Assembly: GCA_020633205.1 (NCBI GenBank)
Contig: JACKEB010000017.1
Location: 336,800 to 400,799, forward strand
Direction: 5' to 3'
Source of the DNA: Polyangiaceae bacterium
Lineage (GTDB): Bacteria; Myxococcota_A; Polyangia; Polyangiales; Polyangiaceae
DNA: 64,000 bases
Shown here: piece by piece, positions 53,933 to 62,529 of the stretch
How the letters are laid out: every line of letters begins with the position of its first letter
Position numbering within the stretch: the first letter of the stretch is position 1
The notes under the pieces: generated by a model
Database searches by the model: none
What the model saw: the letters and a program-made list of their open reading frames with translations, nothing else
Told to the model about the DNA's origin: nothing
Made by a program: the position numbers and the translations under genes

Positions 53933-54463
53933 CTAGACCCGCGCTTCCAGCTGAAAATCAAGCTGTGCGGCGTCGCACAGCTCATTCATCGCCTTGCGTA
54001 GCTCACCCAGTGCTACTTCCGGGGGGATCTGCAGGATGGCGTCGAGCACGAAGGTCGGTGTGCCGGTCATCGGCTGGTGTGCGAGCCGCGTGTCCAGAGA
54101 CTCCACATTCACCTCGCGCAGCGCGAGCACCGCGGTGACCCGCTCAACGATTCCGGGGTGATCTAGGCCGCTCACGCGCAAGCGGTAGGAACGATAGGGA
54201 CGCGCCGCCGGGCTCGCGGTGTCCTTGATGATGAACTGCAGCTGGAGCTTCGAGCTCAGAGGCTCCGTGCCCGCTTGAACCCGATCCAGCGCTTCAGTCG
54301 GCCCAGAGTAGAGCAGAACCAGGGCGAACTCGCCGCCGAGAATGGCCATGCGGCTATCCTCGAGGTTCGCGCCGGAACCGTGAATCAAGGCGGAGATCGC
54401 CTTCACCAACCCGGGCCTGTCACTGCCTACGGCCGTCATCACCTTGAGCTTGCGGTCGGTCAT
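53933..54463 (-). CDS. GcvR-like protein with two ACT domains
   Basis: The 176-residue protein contains two ACT domains. The first starts VMTAVGSDRPGLVKAISALI, the second LRVSGLDHPGIVERVTAVL with LREVNVESLDTRL. This layout matches the GcvR family, which in E. coli controls the glycine cleavage operon with GcvA. ACT domains bind amino acids. No gcv or amino-acid gene is near, so the partner here is unknown. It lies between tetR and the MpaB-like gene and may share the transcript of the latter. Confidence 0.85.
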   Translation of the reverse strand: MTDRKLKVMTAVGSDRPGLVKAISALIHGSGANLEDSRMAILGGEFALVLLYSGPTEALDRVQAGTEPLSSKLQLQFIIKDTASPAARPYRSYRLRVSGLDHPGIVERVTAVLALREVNVESLDTRLAHQPMTGTPTFVLDAILQIPPEVALGELRKAMNELCDAAQLDFQLEARV

Positions 54464-54520
54464 CGCTCGTCTGGTTAGCGCTGGTCCGCTCAGACGACAA
54501 TCCTCACGGCGGCCGCCGAC

Positions 54521-55717
54521 TCAGGCAGCGCGAAACACCGACGGTGGCGGCACGCTCGGCAAGCGAACCGGGGGCTTGAAATCCGCATCAAGCCCCCGGA
54601 GTTGCACGGCGATTCCGTGGTGCATGGTGCGATTGCCCCAGGCGGCGAACAGCTCGGAGCCAAACGGCAACGTGCGGCGGAAGCCTTCGAGGGGGCGAAT
54701 CATCAACCGAGAGAGGTGGATCGCGTGACGCCAGTGCTTGTGTTGGATGCGGAGATCCGAGGCCAAGTCAGCGCCGTTGAGCGCCCAGGCCATGCCGTCG
54801 ATGTAGCGCACCACGACGCGACCCACGGCAGCCTCCACCGGGTTACGCGCATGCAGCTGCGGAGCTCTACTGAGCGCTGCCGCCAGAGCGCGACCCCCCT
54901 CGTCCGCGCCCGGTTGGATCATCGAACCCAGCTCATACAAATGCCGCGCGGAATCTTCATCGTCGAACAGCAAGCGTTCGTCGACGCCGCTCAACCACCC
55001 GGCGTAGCGCCATAAGTGCATCACCGCGGCTCCCTCTCGGGAGGAGATGTGGAAGCCGAGCTTGCGCAGTCCATCGACCAGCGCCAGGGAGAAGAGCATC
55101 GTGGTGCCGGCCATGTTCGCCTGATTGATCGGCGCACCCCAGCGCTCCGCGTTCCAGCGGGGCGAGCGTTGAATCAGATGCCGCACCTTCGCGTGCATCA
55201 GGCGTACACGAATCGCAAGCTTGAAGCCCTCCGCATCGCGCCTGAGGCCATTCTCCTGACAGACAGCAACGACGAATCGACCCGTTTCCGCAAGGCGACG
55301 AGGCGCCATTTGCTCCAGAGCTCGGGTGAAGAGCAAGGGCTTGTTCGCGACCGAAGAGCGATAGGCCACCATCAAGCTGACAGCACTGAGGACGACGTTC
55401 GCGTGGATGCCTCCGCGCTGAAACGTCCGCGCACCGAGGTCGACCCGCTCCCAGTCCACCCAGTCTGGAACCCGGTCCGCCTGACGGAAAAGCGCTCGCA
55501 AGCTCTTTGGAGCGTCCGCCACGGCATCGATGCCGCGATCCAGTGCCCGCGCCAGCATCTCGAAGCCGCGCTGCCAGCCAAGCTCCTCAAAGTCGTCGAT
55601 CACCGCATCGGCCAGCGGGTCCGTCGCGTAGAAGTAATGCGCGTACTCATCGACTTCAGTGCCATAGCGCTCGCGCGCTAGGTCTAGGTTCACCAACTCG
55701 AGAGGGATCTGACTCAA
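54521..55717 (-). CDS. MpaB/DUF2236-family oxygenase-like protein
   Basis: The 398-residue protein is in the family of MpaB and latex-clearing (Lcp) oxygenases. Conserved parts are FQRGGIHANVVLSAVSLMV near 100, RVRLMHAKVRHLIQ near 175 (a likely heme-related His) and WGAPINQANMAGTTMLFSL near 195. Members bind heme and oxidise unsaturated lipids or polymers; the substrate is unknown. It starts at TTG 55717, set by GGAGG with good spacing. A promoter with a palindrome over its -10 box lies upstream, which suggests repression, perhaps by the TetR protein at 53212. Confidence 0.85.
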   Translation of the reverse strand: MSQIPLELVNLDLARERYGTEVDEYAHYFYATDPLADAVIDDFEELGWQRGFEMLARALDRGIDAVADAPKSLRALFRQADRVPDWVDWERVDLGARTFQRGGIHANVVLSAVSLMVAYRSSVANKPLLFTRALEQMAPRRLAETGRFVVAVCQENGLRRDAEGFKLAIRVRLMHAKVRHLIQRSPRWNAERWGAPINQANMAGTTMLFSLALVDGLRKLGFHISSREGAAVMHLWRYAGWLSGVDERLLFDDEDSARHLYELGSMIQPGADEGGRALAAALSRAPQLHARNPVEAAVGRVVVRYIDGMAWALNGADLASDLRIQHKHWRHAIHLSRLMIRPLEGFRRTLPFGSELFAAWGNRTMHHGIAVQLRGLDADFKPPVRLPSVPPPSVFRAA

Positions 55718-55751
55718 GGCGAGCCTCCAACGTGAGCGTTACGACCGCGTC

Positions 55752-55790
55752 ATCTAAAACAGTTTTAGATTGAGTCGTGGAGTCAGTCAA
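55752..55790 (-). promoter_or_regulatory. Promoter of the MpaB-like gene with 19-bp palindromic operator
   Basis: On minus, TTGACT (55790-55785) and TAAAAC (55767-55762) are 17 bp apart. ATCTAAAAC-A-GTTTTAGAT (55752-55770) is a perfect 9-bp inverted repeat that covers the whole -10 box. This is a typical repressor site of TetR size. Confidence 0.7.
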
Positions 55791-55826
55791 TCAGCGCTGC
55801 TCAAGGGTTCATGAAAGCGGCTGAAA

Positions 55827-56783
55827 TCAGCGCGATTCGGCGGCTGAGAGTGCGTCCACCACGGGCTTCCAGCGCGGGTCGTCCCCGAACATCGCTGGAA
55901 GCTGCGACGCCACGGCTGCAGCGACCTGGCCGTCGTAGGTGTGGCCGACGTTGCCTCCAAAACCAACGCCGACGCGCAGATCGGCGCGCTCGAGGAGCTT
56001 CACGAGGCCATTCGCCTTGGCCCGGCAGGCGTACTGACCGCAGCCGAACACCACGCCCCGAGCCCCATCCGCGCGGAACTGCTTCGCGCGCCCGGGGTAC
56101 CAACCTTGGTAGCCACCTTCCACCAGAACTGCATAACCGAACGGTGGTTCCTCCCCCGCCCCATACGCGGCTCGCTTCTTCGCATCGGCGCCCAGGGCGT
56201 GGACCCCGTAGATCGCTCCCAGCGAAAAGCCGGTGAACATCGCCGGACCTGGGTCGACGTACTCGGGGTAGGCGGCGCGAGCCGCTGCGAGCGCGGCGTA
56301 GGTCTCTTTCAGGGTGTCCGGGATCCCACCGTAGGTCCAGCGGTCTTCCGATTTGGGCGCGTCGGTACGCGGCACACCTCGAGGACACACCACGAAGGCT
56401 TGGTGCCGGATGAGCTCTGACCAAACCATGCACTGCCACTCAGGACGATCGTAGTTGCCATGGAGCGCCACCAACACCGGGCGTTCCTCTATGATTCCGA
56501 GCGGTAACGCAATCACGCCGTCGCGATAGCCGGGCACACTGAGCGTCTGAAACTCGTTGTCGGCCTGCAGCGGCTTGGGCGCTGAGGGCGTCTTCGATGC
56601 AGGCGTGATCTCCTGAACGTCACTGCCGGCGTCTTGAACTCGAGGCTCCTGGATTTGGGGGTGAGGCGCGCTCGCCACAGCCGGTCGAGGTGCCGCGCGT
56701 GACGGAGCCCGCCTCTCGCACCCACAGGCCATCGCCGGCACCGCACAGCCGACGGCCAGTATCAGCAGCGGTACAAACCTCAC
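55827..56783 (-). CDS. Alpha/beta-hydrolase-like lipoprotein
   Basis: The 318-residue protein has a signal with PAMAC (lipobox) and a Pro/Ala-rich spacer. The core looks like an alpha/beta hydrolase: PVLVALHGN (HG oxyanion motif), MFTGFSLGAIYG (GxSxG with the nucleophile Ser) and a late GHTYDG (likely catalytic His). It may be an esterase or peptidase; the substrate is unknown. The start is GTG 56783, which overlaps the TGA of the sigma-factor gene (GTGA), so they are coupled. A paralogue lacking these residues lies at 62530. Confidence 0.75.
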   Translation of the reverse strand: MRFVPLLILAVGCAVPAMACGCERRAPSRAAPRPAVASAPHPQIQEPRVQDAGSDVQEITPASKTPSAPKPLQADNEFQTLSVPGYRDGVIALPLGIIEERPVLVALHGNYDRPEWQCMVWSELIRHQAFVVCPRGVPRTDAPKSEDRWTYGGIPDTLKETYAALAAARAAYPEYVDPGPAMFTGFSLGAIYGVHALGADAKKRAAYGAGEEPPFGYAVLVEGGYQGWYPGRAKQFRADGARGVVFGCGQYACRAKANGLVKLLERADLRVGVGFGGNVGHTYDGQVAAAVASQLPAMFGDDPRWKPVVDALSAAESR

Positions 56784-57364
56784 CCGCTCAACTCGGCTTT
56801 CAACCTGTTCTTCAACGCACGGAAGCGCTGGCGGTAGCGAGCGGCCAAACGCCGCTGGTGTTCGCTGTCGAGTTCCACACTCCCCTCGAGGATGGCAACC
56901 ACCTCGTTCCACTCTAGGCCCCGGGTGACACGCAGCATTAACAGCTGTTCGTCCAGAGGTTCGAGTTCCTTCCGCAGCTTCGCTAACCGCTCTTTCGATT
57001 CCGTACGGAGAAACGTCAAGGTCTCGCTGCGGGCTCGCTCCGCGAGGTCCGCCACTTCGGAGAGATCAGCGCTCCGCTTTGACTCGGAGCGCTGACTTCG
57101 TTGCAGCCGGGTGGCTGCGTTGCGCGCGACAACGTACATCCAAGTCCGGAACGAACTACGCCCTTCGAACGTGGGGAGTCCGATCCACAAATCCTCGGTA
57201 AGCTGAGAGTAGGCGTCCGCCGCCAGGACTGGGTCACCCACCCGCACCAGCAGGAAGCGGGAAATTTCGCGGCCATAGCCCGCCAGCGCGACCTCCAATG
57301 CGCCGCGTAGGTCGCCACCCTCCCGAAAGGCGCTGATCTCAGCCTCTAACGCAGCCCGCTCCAC
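56780..57364 (-). CDS. Sigma-70-family (ECF-like) RNA polymerase sigma factor
   Basis: Region 2 is seen in ISRFLLVRVGDPVLAADAYSQ and FRTWMYVVARNAATRLQRSQ; region 4 in DEQLLMLRVTRGLEWNEVV and a helix-turn-helix-like end. Region 3 is missing, so it is of ECF type. The reading frame continues upstream to 57841 as a Pro/Ala-rich shadow of the Gly-rich lipoprotein on the other strand. GTG 57364 gives 194 residues and leaves a 95-bp divergent gap; ATGs at 57460/57466 would overlap that gene. No anti-sigma gene is next to it, but it is coupled to the hydrolase lipoprotein. Confidence 0.75.
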   Translation of the reverse strand: MERAALEAEISAFREGGDLRGALEVALAGYGREISRFLLVRVGDPVLAADAYSQLTEDLWIGLPTFEGRSSFRTWMYVVARNAATRLQRSQRSESKRSADLSEVADLAERARSETLTFLRTESKERLAKLRKELEPLDEQLLMLRVTRGLEWNEVVAILEGSVELDSEHQRRLAARYRQRFRALKNRLKAELSG

Positions 57365-57458
57365 CTGGTGAATTCTAGCGTGTGCGTTTTCTTGATCACA
57401 CCCGAGACGACTCGTCTCTACCCGTAAGCGTTGGCGGAACACCCAGCGCGGAGCGGGC

Positions 57459-57944
57459 ATGTCCATGTTGCGAACGTTTTGGGTAGCTCTCGGCTTGAGC
57501 CTGGTCCTCAGCGCCTGTGGCGCGGAAGAGCGCGCGACAGGCCAGACGCAGAGTGGAGGAACGAGCGGAGCCGCTGGCGCTGCAGGAACAGGCGCGAGCG
57601 CTGGCCAAGGCGGCGCCGCCGGGATGCTCACCGGCGGCTCGGGAGGTCTTGGGGCCCAAGGCGGCAGCAGCTCTGGCGGCAGCGCCGGAACCGCGGGCAG
57701 CGGCGGCACAAGCGGCAGTGGCGGCACGGGAGCCACTGGCGGAACCGCTGGTACGGGCGCAACCGCTGGCGTGGGTGCCGTGAGTGGCACGTCGACCGCG
57801 CCCAGCGAGTTATCCGGCGCTTCGGGTCTTTCGACTGGCACGAGCTACCGACTGAGCTTTCAGCTAGGTCGGCCGCTACATCAACGCACGGGCAGCAGCG
57901 CTACGCACTCGCTTGAATGCGCGGCACCCAGGTCAAATCCTTAG
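57459..57944 (+). CDS. Small Gly/Ser-rich lipoprotein
   Basis: The 161-residue protein has a signal ending in LSAC (Cys20) and then ~95 residues of GGTSG/GGTAG low complexity. The C-terminal ~45 residues (ASGLSTGTSYRLSFQLGRP) are the only unique part. It may be the smaller member of a common two-gene pair in this group, followed 39 bp later by a secreted protein. GGAGC at 4 bp precedes the ATG; 57465 is an alternative start. The frame on the other strand across the repeat tract is a shadow. Confidence 0.65.
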   Translation: MSMLRTFWVALGLSLVLSACGAEERATGQTQSGGTSGAAGAAGTGASAGQGGAAGMLTGGSGGLGAQGGSSSGGSAGTAGSGGTSGSGGTGATGGTAGTGATAGVGAVSGTSTAPSELSGASGLSTGTSYRLSFQLGRPLHQRTGSSATHSLECAAPRSNP

Positions 57945-57983
57945 GGAAACAATTCTCGGGTCAGACATCCGAGAGGAGCACGC

Positions 57984-58838
57984 ATGTCACTGTTCAACAT
58001 CCAACGAACCCCTCTGCTGGTCGCACTAGCGCTAAGCGCCTCGTTCGCTCGCACCTCGGCGGCACAGGTGCCTACGAGCCTGCCGTTCTCGGGTAGCCTT
58101 ACCACTGCGGCTGGTCCAGTGGATGGCGCGATCAGCATCACCTTCCGCCTCTTCGACGCTGAGACGAACGGCAGCCAGGTCTGGACAGAGACGCACACCA
58201 CCACCGCAGCGAACGGCTTGGTGTTGGCTGATCTCGGCACGGCGGGTCAGCCCCTCAGTGCCGCGATATTCGATGGCACTCCGCTTTGGTTGGAGGTCCA
58301 GATCAACGCGGAGGTGCTATCGCCTCGCAGCGCTATTGGCTCCGTCCCCTACGCGTTACACGCTGCCGAAGCAGACTTCGCCAGCGTCGCGAGCAGCGCT
58401 GACGACGCAGCAGCGCTGGGCGGCCTTGGACCGGCGAGCTATCAGCGGGCCCTGACCGCTTCCTGCAGCTCTGGCTCCTACTTGCGAGGCATTAGCGCGT
58501 CCGGCGTCCCGACGTGCAGCGCTGACGCCGGCCTCACGAATCTCTCCGCTGGCACCGGCATCTCGATCAGCGGTTCTGGGAGCTCGCGGACGGTCGCCGT
58601 CAAAGGCAGCGGCATTACCCGCACGGAAATCAACGGGACCGAAGTTCAGGTCTATCAGGCGGCCCCAGGCTGCGGCGGTGGGTTGTCCACTTCCTCGAGT
58701 TGCAAAACTCTCGCCTGTCCTTTTCCAGGCGTTTCCACAGGGTACTACCAGTGTATTGGAGTTTGCGCTCCCCTCGGTCAACCGGCGGACTGTACGGGGC
58801 TACCCTCAGTCGGCTGGCTGCTTTCACCCAGCATCTAG
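57984..58838 (+). CDS. Secreted protein of unknown function, partner of the small lipoprotein
   Basis: The 284-residue protein has a signal peptide (LLVALALSASFARTSAAQ). A beta-rich N-terminal domain follows: LPFSGSLTTAAGPVDGAISITFRLFDAE... LWLEVQINAEVLSPRSAIGSVPYALHA. Its middle contains NLSAGTGISISGSGSSRTV. Six Cys near the C-terminus suggest disulfides. This layout recurs in myxobacterial secretomes but has no known role. GAGGAG precedes the ATG. It shares its TAG stop with the kinase gene on the other strand: the CTAG at 58835-58838 is read as stop in both directions. Confidence 0.65.
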   Translation: MSLFNIQRTPLLVALALSASFARTSAAQVPTSLPFSGSLTTAAGPVDGAISITFRLFDAETNGSQVWTETHTTTAANGLVLADLGTAGQPLSAAIFDGTPLWLEVQINAEVLSPRSAIGSVPYALHAAEADFASVASSADDAAALGGLGPASYQRALTASCSSGSYLRGISASGVPTCSADAGLTNLSAGTGISISGSGSSRTVAVKGSGITRTEINGTEVQVYQAAPGCGGGLSTSSSCKTLACPFPGVSTGYYQCIGVCAPLGQPADCTGLPSVGWLLSPSI

Positions 58839-61800
58839 TCACCCACCCCGAGCAGCAACCGCGCGTGGCTGCGTGGATTCGCAACGCCCAGTTCGAGCAG
58901 ATCGCGGTGCGCTTGGCGCCCTTCCGCGCGCGCCCCAAAGCGCACGCGATCGAGCTGAAAGCGCGCGTGAGCGAGGTAGACTGGGGAATCAATTTCCTCG
59001 AGCTGCGCGATCGCATCACGCCACGCGCGTTCCGCCGCCTTCGGCCCCGCCCCATGTGCGTGCAGCGCGGCGGAGAGACCGATGCTGCGCGGTCCACTCG
59101 TAGGGGGCAGGGCAGCCAGCGCATCAAGTTCATACGCCACTTGGTCAACGTTCGGCTCCGGCCCCACGAGAAGTGCCGCGGCGCACAACGCGCGGTAAAC
59201 ACCAGCGATATACGTGGATGACATGACTGGGCTGTTCTGCACCAGAGCGTCCACACGCCGCCGAGTGCTGTCGATGTCGCCCCCAGTGTAGATCTCGACC
59301 TTGAGTTCCTGAAGCGCCGTGATGACCTGAACCACATCGGACTCAACGTCGTGGGCCCGCGCCCGCGCGACGCTCTGACGAGCGGCCTGAACCCGATCAG
59401 CCGCTAGCCAGAATGGCGTGGAGAACAGGGCAATCGTCCCCTGTAAAAAGTAGGCCCCGCGAAGCTCCGCATCTCGACTCCAGCGTGGGAGCTTATCGAG
59501 TACGTCCCGCAAGTCCGTGAGGTGCGCGGCCCGAGTCATCAGCGACGCCGCACGGGAACTGTCCCGATGTCGAAACTCGGCACACTCCCCAACCCATTCA
59601 AAGTGCGCGAGAGCTTGGGCGTGCTCCGCGCGGAACAGGTGAACCGCAGCTTCGGCCATCCGGAGCCAAGGGGTTGCCTTTTGTCCCAAGAGCGGAGAGA
59701 GACGGCGACACAGCTCGAGCGGGGCAGTCGCGACTCCCGGGAGGAGCGTGAGTACCGGCGAATGGTTGTGTACATACAGCCCAGCAGCGGCCTGAATCAG
59801 GGAGACATCCCCAAGATCGAGGGCGTGCTTGAACGCCAGCGCCGAGATGGGCAGAGCAAGCACATCGTGAAATGGCAAGCTCCAAGCCAGGGTCATGAGG
59901 ACCTCCACCCGTCGAACGTCGCGATGGTCTAGCTCAGCGGGAGTTTTGGGAGTGAAGTCGTACCCCTTTGCCGCCAGTTCAGCTCCGATGTTGATCGCCT
60001 GAGCAATACCCGCAGCTCCGCGCTCGGGGAGTTGAATCCCGACGTCATCGAGGATGGGATGCAGTGCCGCGAAGCCTCGCCCAAGCTCGCCATTCAGCAT
60101 CATCTGCCCCGCCGCATGAATCCGCAAGGCAACGCTTCCAGACAACCGCGCGGAGTCCAGGAAGGCGCGAGAAGCAAGGCCGGGCTGCCCGGCCAGTTGA
60201 AACGCATGCCCTCTGCGCTCGAGCAGCTCTGATCGAACCTGAGGCTCGTCCGTGCACTCGACCGCCACGCCGTAGCACTCCGCAGCGCGCAAGAAGGCGA
60301 GATTATCCTCCGCGGCGTGCGCGGCGTCACGACTGCACCGCAGCGCGGCGGCGCGATTGCCGCTCAGCCGATAATGGCGTGCAATTTCGCCCACGCTCTC
60401 AGGCGCGTGGCAACTGAGCAACACCGCAAGCTCCCCATGGAGCTCGCGGCACAGCTGCGTGGGCATGCCGGAGACAACAGCAAGCGCGATGCGGTCATGG
60501 CGAATTCCCAGTCCGCGGGGCGAGCCCGCCGTAGACCGCACCAAGCTGGAGTCTACTACCTCGTCCAGAGCTCGCGGATCGCGGGCGAGGTCCAGGCAAA
60601 TCCGCTCGGCAATCGGGGCACCAAACAATGCAAGCCCCTGGAGGAGACGCTGGGCGGGGGGCGAGCACCGACTGATGCGTCTCTGCAGCGCGCGATCAAG
60701 CGAGGGTGCGACGGGTGCGTGCGCTTCAATGCTGTCCACGAGTTCACGCACGAACCCGGGAACACCGAGGGACTCCCGCACAATCGCGGCCTCACCGGTC
60801 TGCGGAAGGTTCCTTCCAACCAGCAACCGACTGGCGAGCTCGCTACACGCCGAAGGCGCTAGCGCACGAAGAGTCATCGTGGAAAACGCAGCACAGCGAC
60901 GCTCGAGCTCCGCCTTCAACTCTTGCACATTCCCCGCCAGGTCACTGCGTACCGTGGCAACGACGAGCATGCGCGGTGAGTCCTGCCCGGCACAGATAAG
61001 CTGAAGCAAGCGTGCGCCGTCGCTGTCAATCGCATGCAGGTCATCGATGAAGATGACGAGGGACGTGTACCCTCCGACCCCCTGGAGCAGGTCACGAAGC
61101 GCTTCGACTCCACGCGCGAAACGAAACTCGCGATCAAGCTCGGAGCTTGAGTCCCGCGAGAACGATTTCACCCTACGCAGAACGGGAAACAAATCGGCGG
61201 CGGCGGAAGGATCGCGTGGTGTTATTCGCGCCGCGATTGGCTCCTGTAGGCGCCGCAAGTAGTTCGCCAGATCATCAAACACGCCGTCGAGCGCCTTGAA
61301 GCGAATCGACTCCGTGTCGTAGCAGAAGCCCCTGAGCACTAGTGCTCCCCCGCCCAAGGTGGACAGCCAATGCTCCACCAACGCGGTCTTTCCGATACCG
61401 CTCTGGCCCTCGATCCAGATTATCCCCTGCCGTCGCTCGAGCCCCGCCTCCAACTGCTGCAGCTCTACAGCTCTTCCAACGAAGGGCTCTTGAGCCTCGG
61501 CCACTGCAGGAATATCCGCTTGGAAACATTCCAGCACATCCGCACCAGAGGGGCGCTGGTCGGGTTCCGGGGAGAGGAGCGCCATCGCAAGCTCGGCCAG
61601 GTCGGCATGACCGACTTCCAGTTGCGTCGGTTCAAGCCCCGAGAGCCCCCGACACTTCTGCTCGAACAGGTGCTCCGTGCTACCTTCAAAGGGGCGCCGG
61701 CCGCAGACAGCCTCATAGAGCAGAATACCGAACGCGTACCAATCGCTTGCGGGCGTGGCGACGCCAGAGGTCCACTGCTCCGGAGCTGCGTACTGAGGCG

Positions 61801-62356
61801 TCCCGCAGCGCACCGTCGACTCCCCGTCTGCATCCGACGTGAGCCCGAAGTCCACCAGGACGACGCGCCCACCGTACTCCACGAGGACGTTGTCCGGCTT
61901 GATATCTCGGTGCACGCAACCCGCGGTATGTAGTGCAAACAAGGCAGCGGCGAGCTGCGAAAAAGCCCCACGCAAGCTCTGAGGTGATTTCGCGAGGAAA
62001 CGCAGTACGGGCTCGCCGCGAATCAGCTCCATCGTCAACGCCCAAGAGTGCTCTGACTCGTACAACGAGTAGAGGCGCGCGAGGCCAGGGTGGCTTAGTG
62101 TCCGCATCTGCCGGTACTCGCGCTTGAAGCGATACAGCGCTTCCGCAGACGCAGCGCGCAACACCTTGAGCGCGATGGGGCGATCCAACAGTCGATCGCG
62201 CGCTTCGTACACAATGCCGAAGCTACCCTCCCCGAGCCGGCGCTCGATGGTGTAGCGATCGCTCGAGAAGTCAGCGCCAAGCCGAGTCTGTGGGGGCTCC
62301 ACCTGGCGAGCCAGCTCAAGCATCAACGCATCGGAGTCCTCCGCGGGTCGCTCCAC
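58835..62356 (-). CDS. Ser/Thr protein kinase fused to an AAA-type ATPase and a helical repeat region
   Basis: The 1173-residue protein has a complete kinase domain (about 35-285): RLGEGSFGIVYEARD glycine loop, Lys64, VHRDIKPDNVLV (Asp151), DFG at 169-171, and APE at 191-193. A second domain has Walker A GQSGIGKT (317-324) and VIFIDDLHAIDSDGARL as Walker B, the STAND/AAA_16 style. From about 620 to the end it is alpha-helical, TPR-like. Such kinase-ATPase-repeat fusions are frequent in myxobacteria and work as signal hubs. It has no membrane helix. Its stop codon overlaps that of the convergent secreted-protein gene. No substrate is evident. Confidence 0.92.
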   Translation of the reverse strand: MERPAEDSDALMLELARQVEPPQTRLGADFSSDRYTIERRLGEGSFGIVYEARDRLLDRPIALKVLRAASAEALYRFKREYRQMRTLSHPGLARLYSLYESEHSWALTMELIRGEPVLRFLAKSPQSLRGAFSQLAAALFALHTAGCVHRDIKPDNVLVEYGGRVVLVDFGLTSDADGESTVRCGTPQYAAPEQWTSGVATPASDWYAFGILLYEAVCGRRPFEGSTEHLFEQKCRGLSGLEPTQLEVGHADLAELAMALLSPEPDQRPSGADVLECFQADIPAVAEAQEPFVGRAVELQQLEAGLERRQGIIWIEGQSGIGKTALVEHWLSTLGGGALVLRGFCYDTESIRFKALDGVFDDLANYLRRLQEPIAARITPRDPSAAADLFPVLRRVKSFSRDSSSELDREFRFARGVEALRDLLQGVGGYTSLVIFIDDLHAIDSDGARLLQLICAGQDSPRMLVVATVRSDLAGNVQELKAELERRCAAFSTMTLRALAPSACSELASRLLVGRNLPQTGEAAIVRESLGVPGFVRELVDSIEAHAPVAPSLDRALQRRISRCSPPAQRLLQGLALFGAPIAERICLDLARDPRALDEVVDSSLVRSTAGSPRGLGIRHDRIALAVVSGMPTQLCRELHGELAVLLSCHAPESVGEIARHYRLSGNRAAALRCSRDAAHAAEDNLAFLRAAECYGVAVECTDEPQVRSELLERRGHAFQLAGQPGLASRAFLDSARLSGSVALRIHAAGQMMLNGELGRGFAALHPILDDVGIQLPERGAAGIAQAINIGAELAAKGYDFTPKTPAELDHRDVRRVEVLMTLAWSLPFHDVLALPISALAFKHALDLGDVSLIQAAAGLYVHNHSPVLTLLPGVATAPLELCRRLSPLLGQKATPWLRMAEAAVHLFRAEHAQALAHFEWVGECAEFRHRDSSRAASLMTRAAHLTDLRDVLDKLPRWSRDAELRGAYFLQGTIALFSTPFWLAADRVQAARQSVARARAHDVESDVVQVITALQELKVEIYTGGDIDSTRRRVDALVQNSPVMSSTYIAGVYRALCAAALLVGPEPNVDQVAYELDALAALPPTSGPRSIGLSAALHAHGAGPKAAERAWRDAIAQLEEIDSPVYLAHARFQLDRVRFGARAEGRQAHRDLLELGVANPRSHARLLLGVGD

Positions 62357-62529
62357 GCCGCGATGATGCCAGGTGCAGCGATGACCGACCAGTCAGCCTT
62401 CGGGCAATCCACGTGTAGGAGGCGCGAAGAGCCAACATTTCCCCGCGACAAACACCGGGCTGTTTCCAGCAATCTTCCCGCAGATTGCCTGAGATGAGCA
62501 TAGGCGAAAGGCGAAACCGGGAAAATAGC

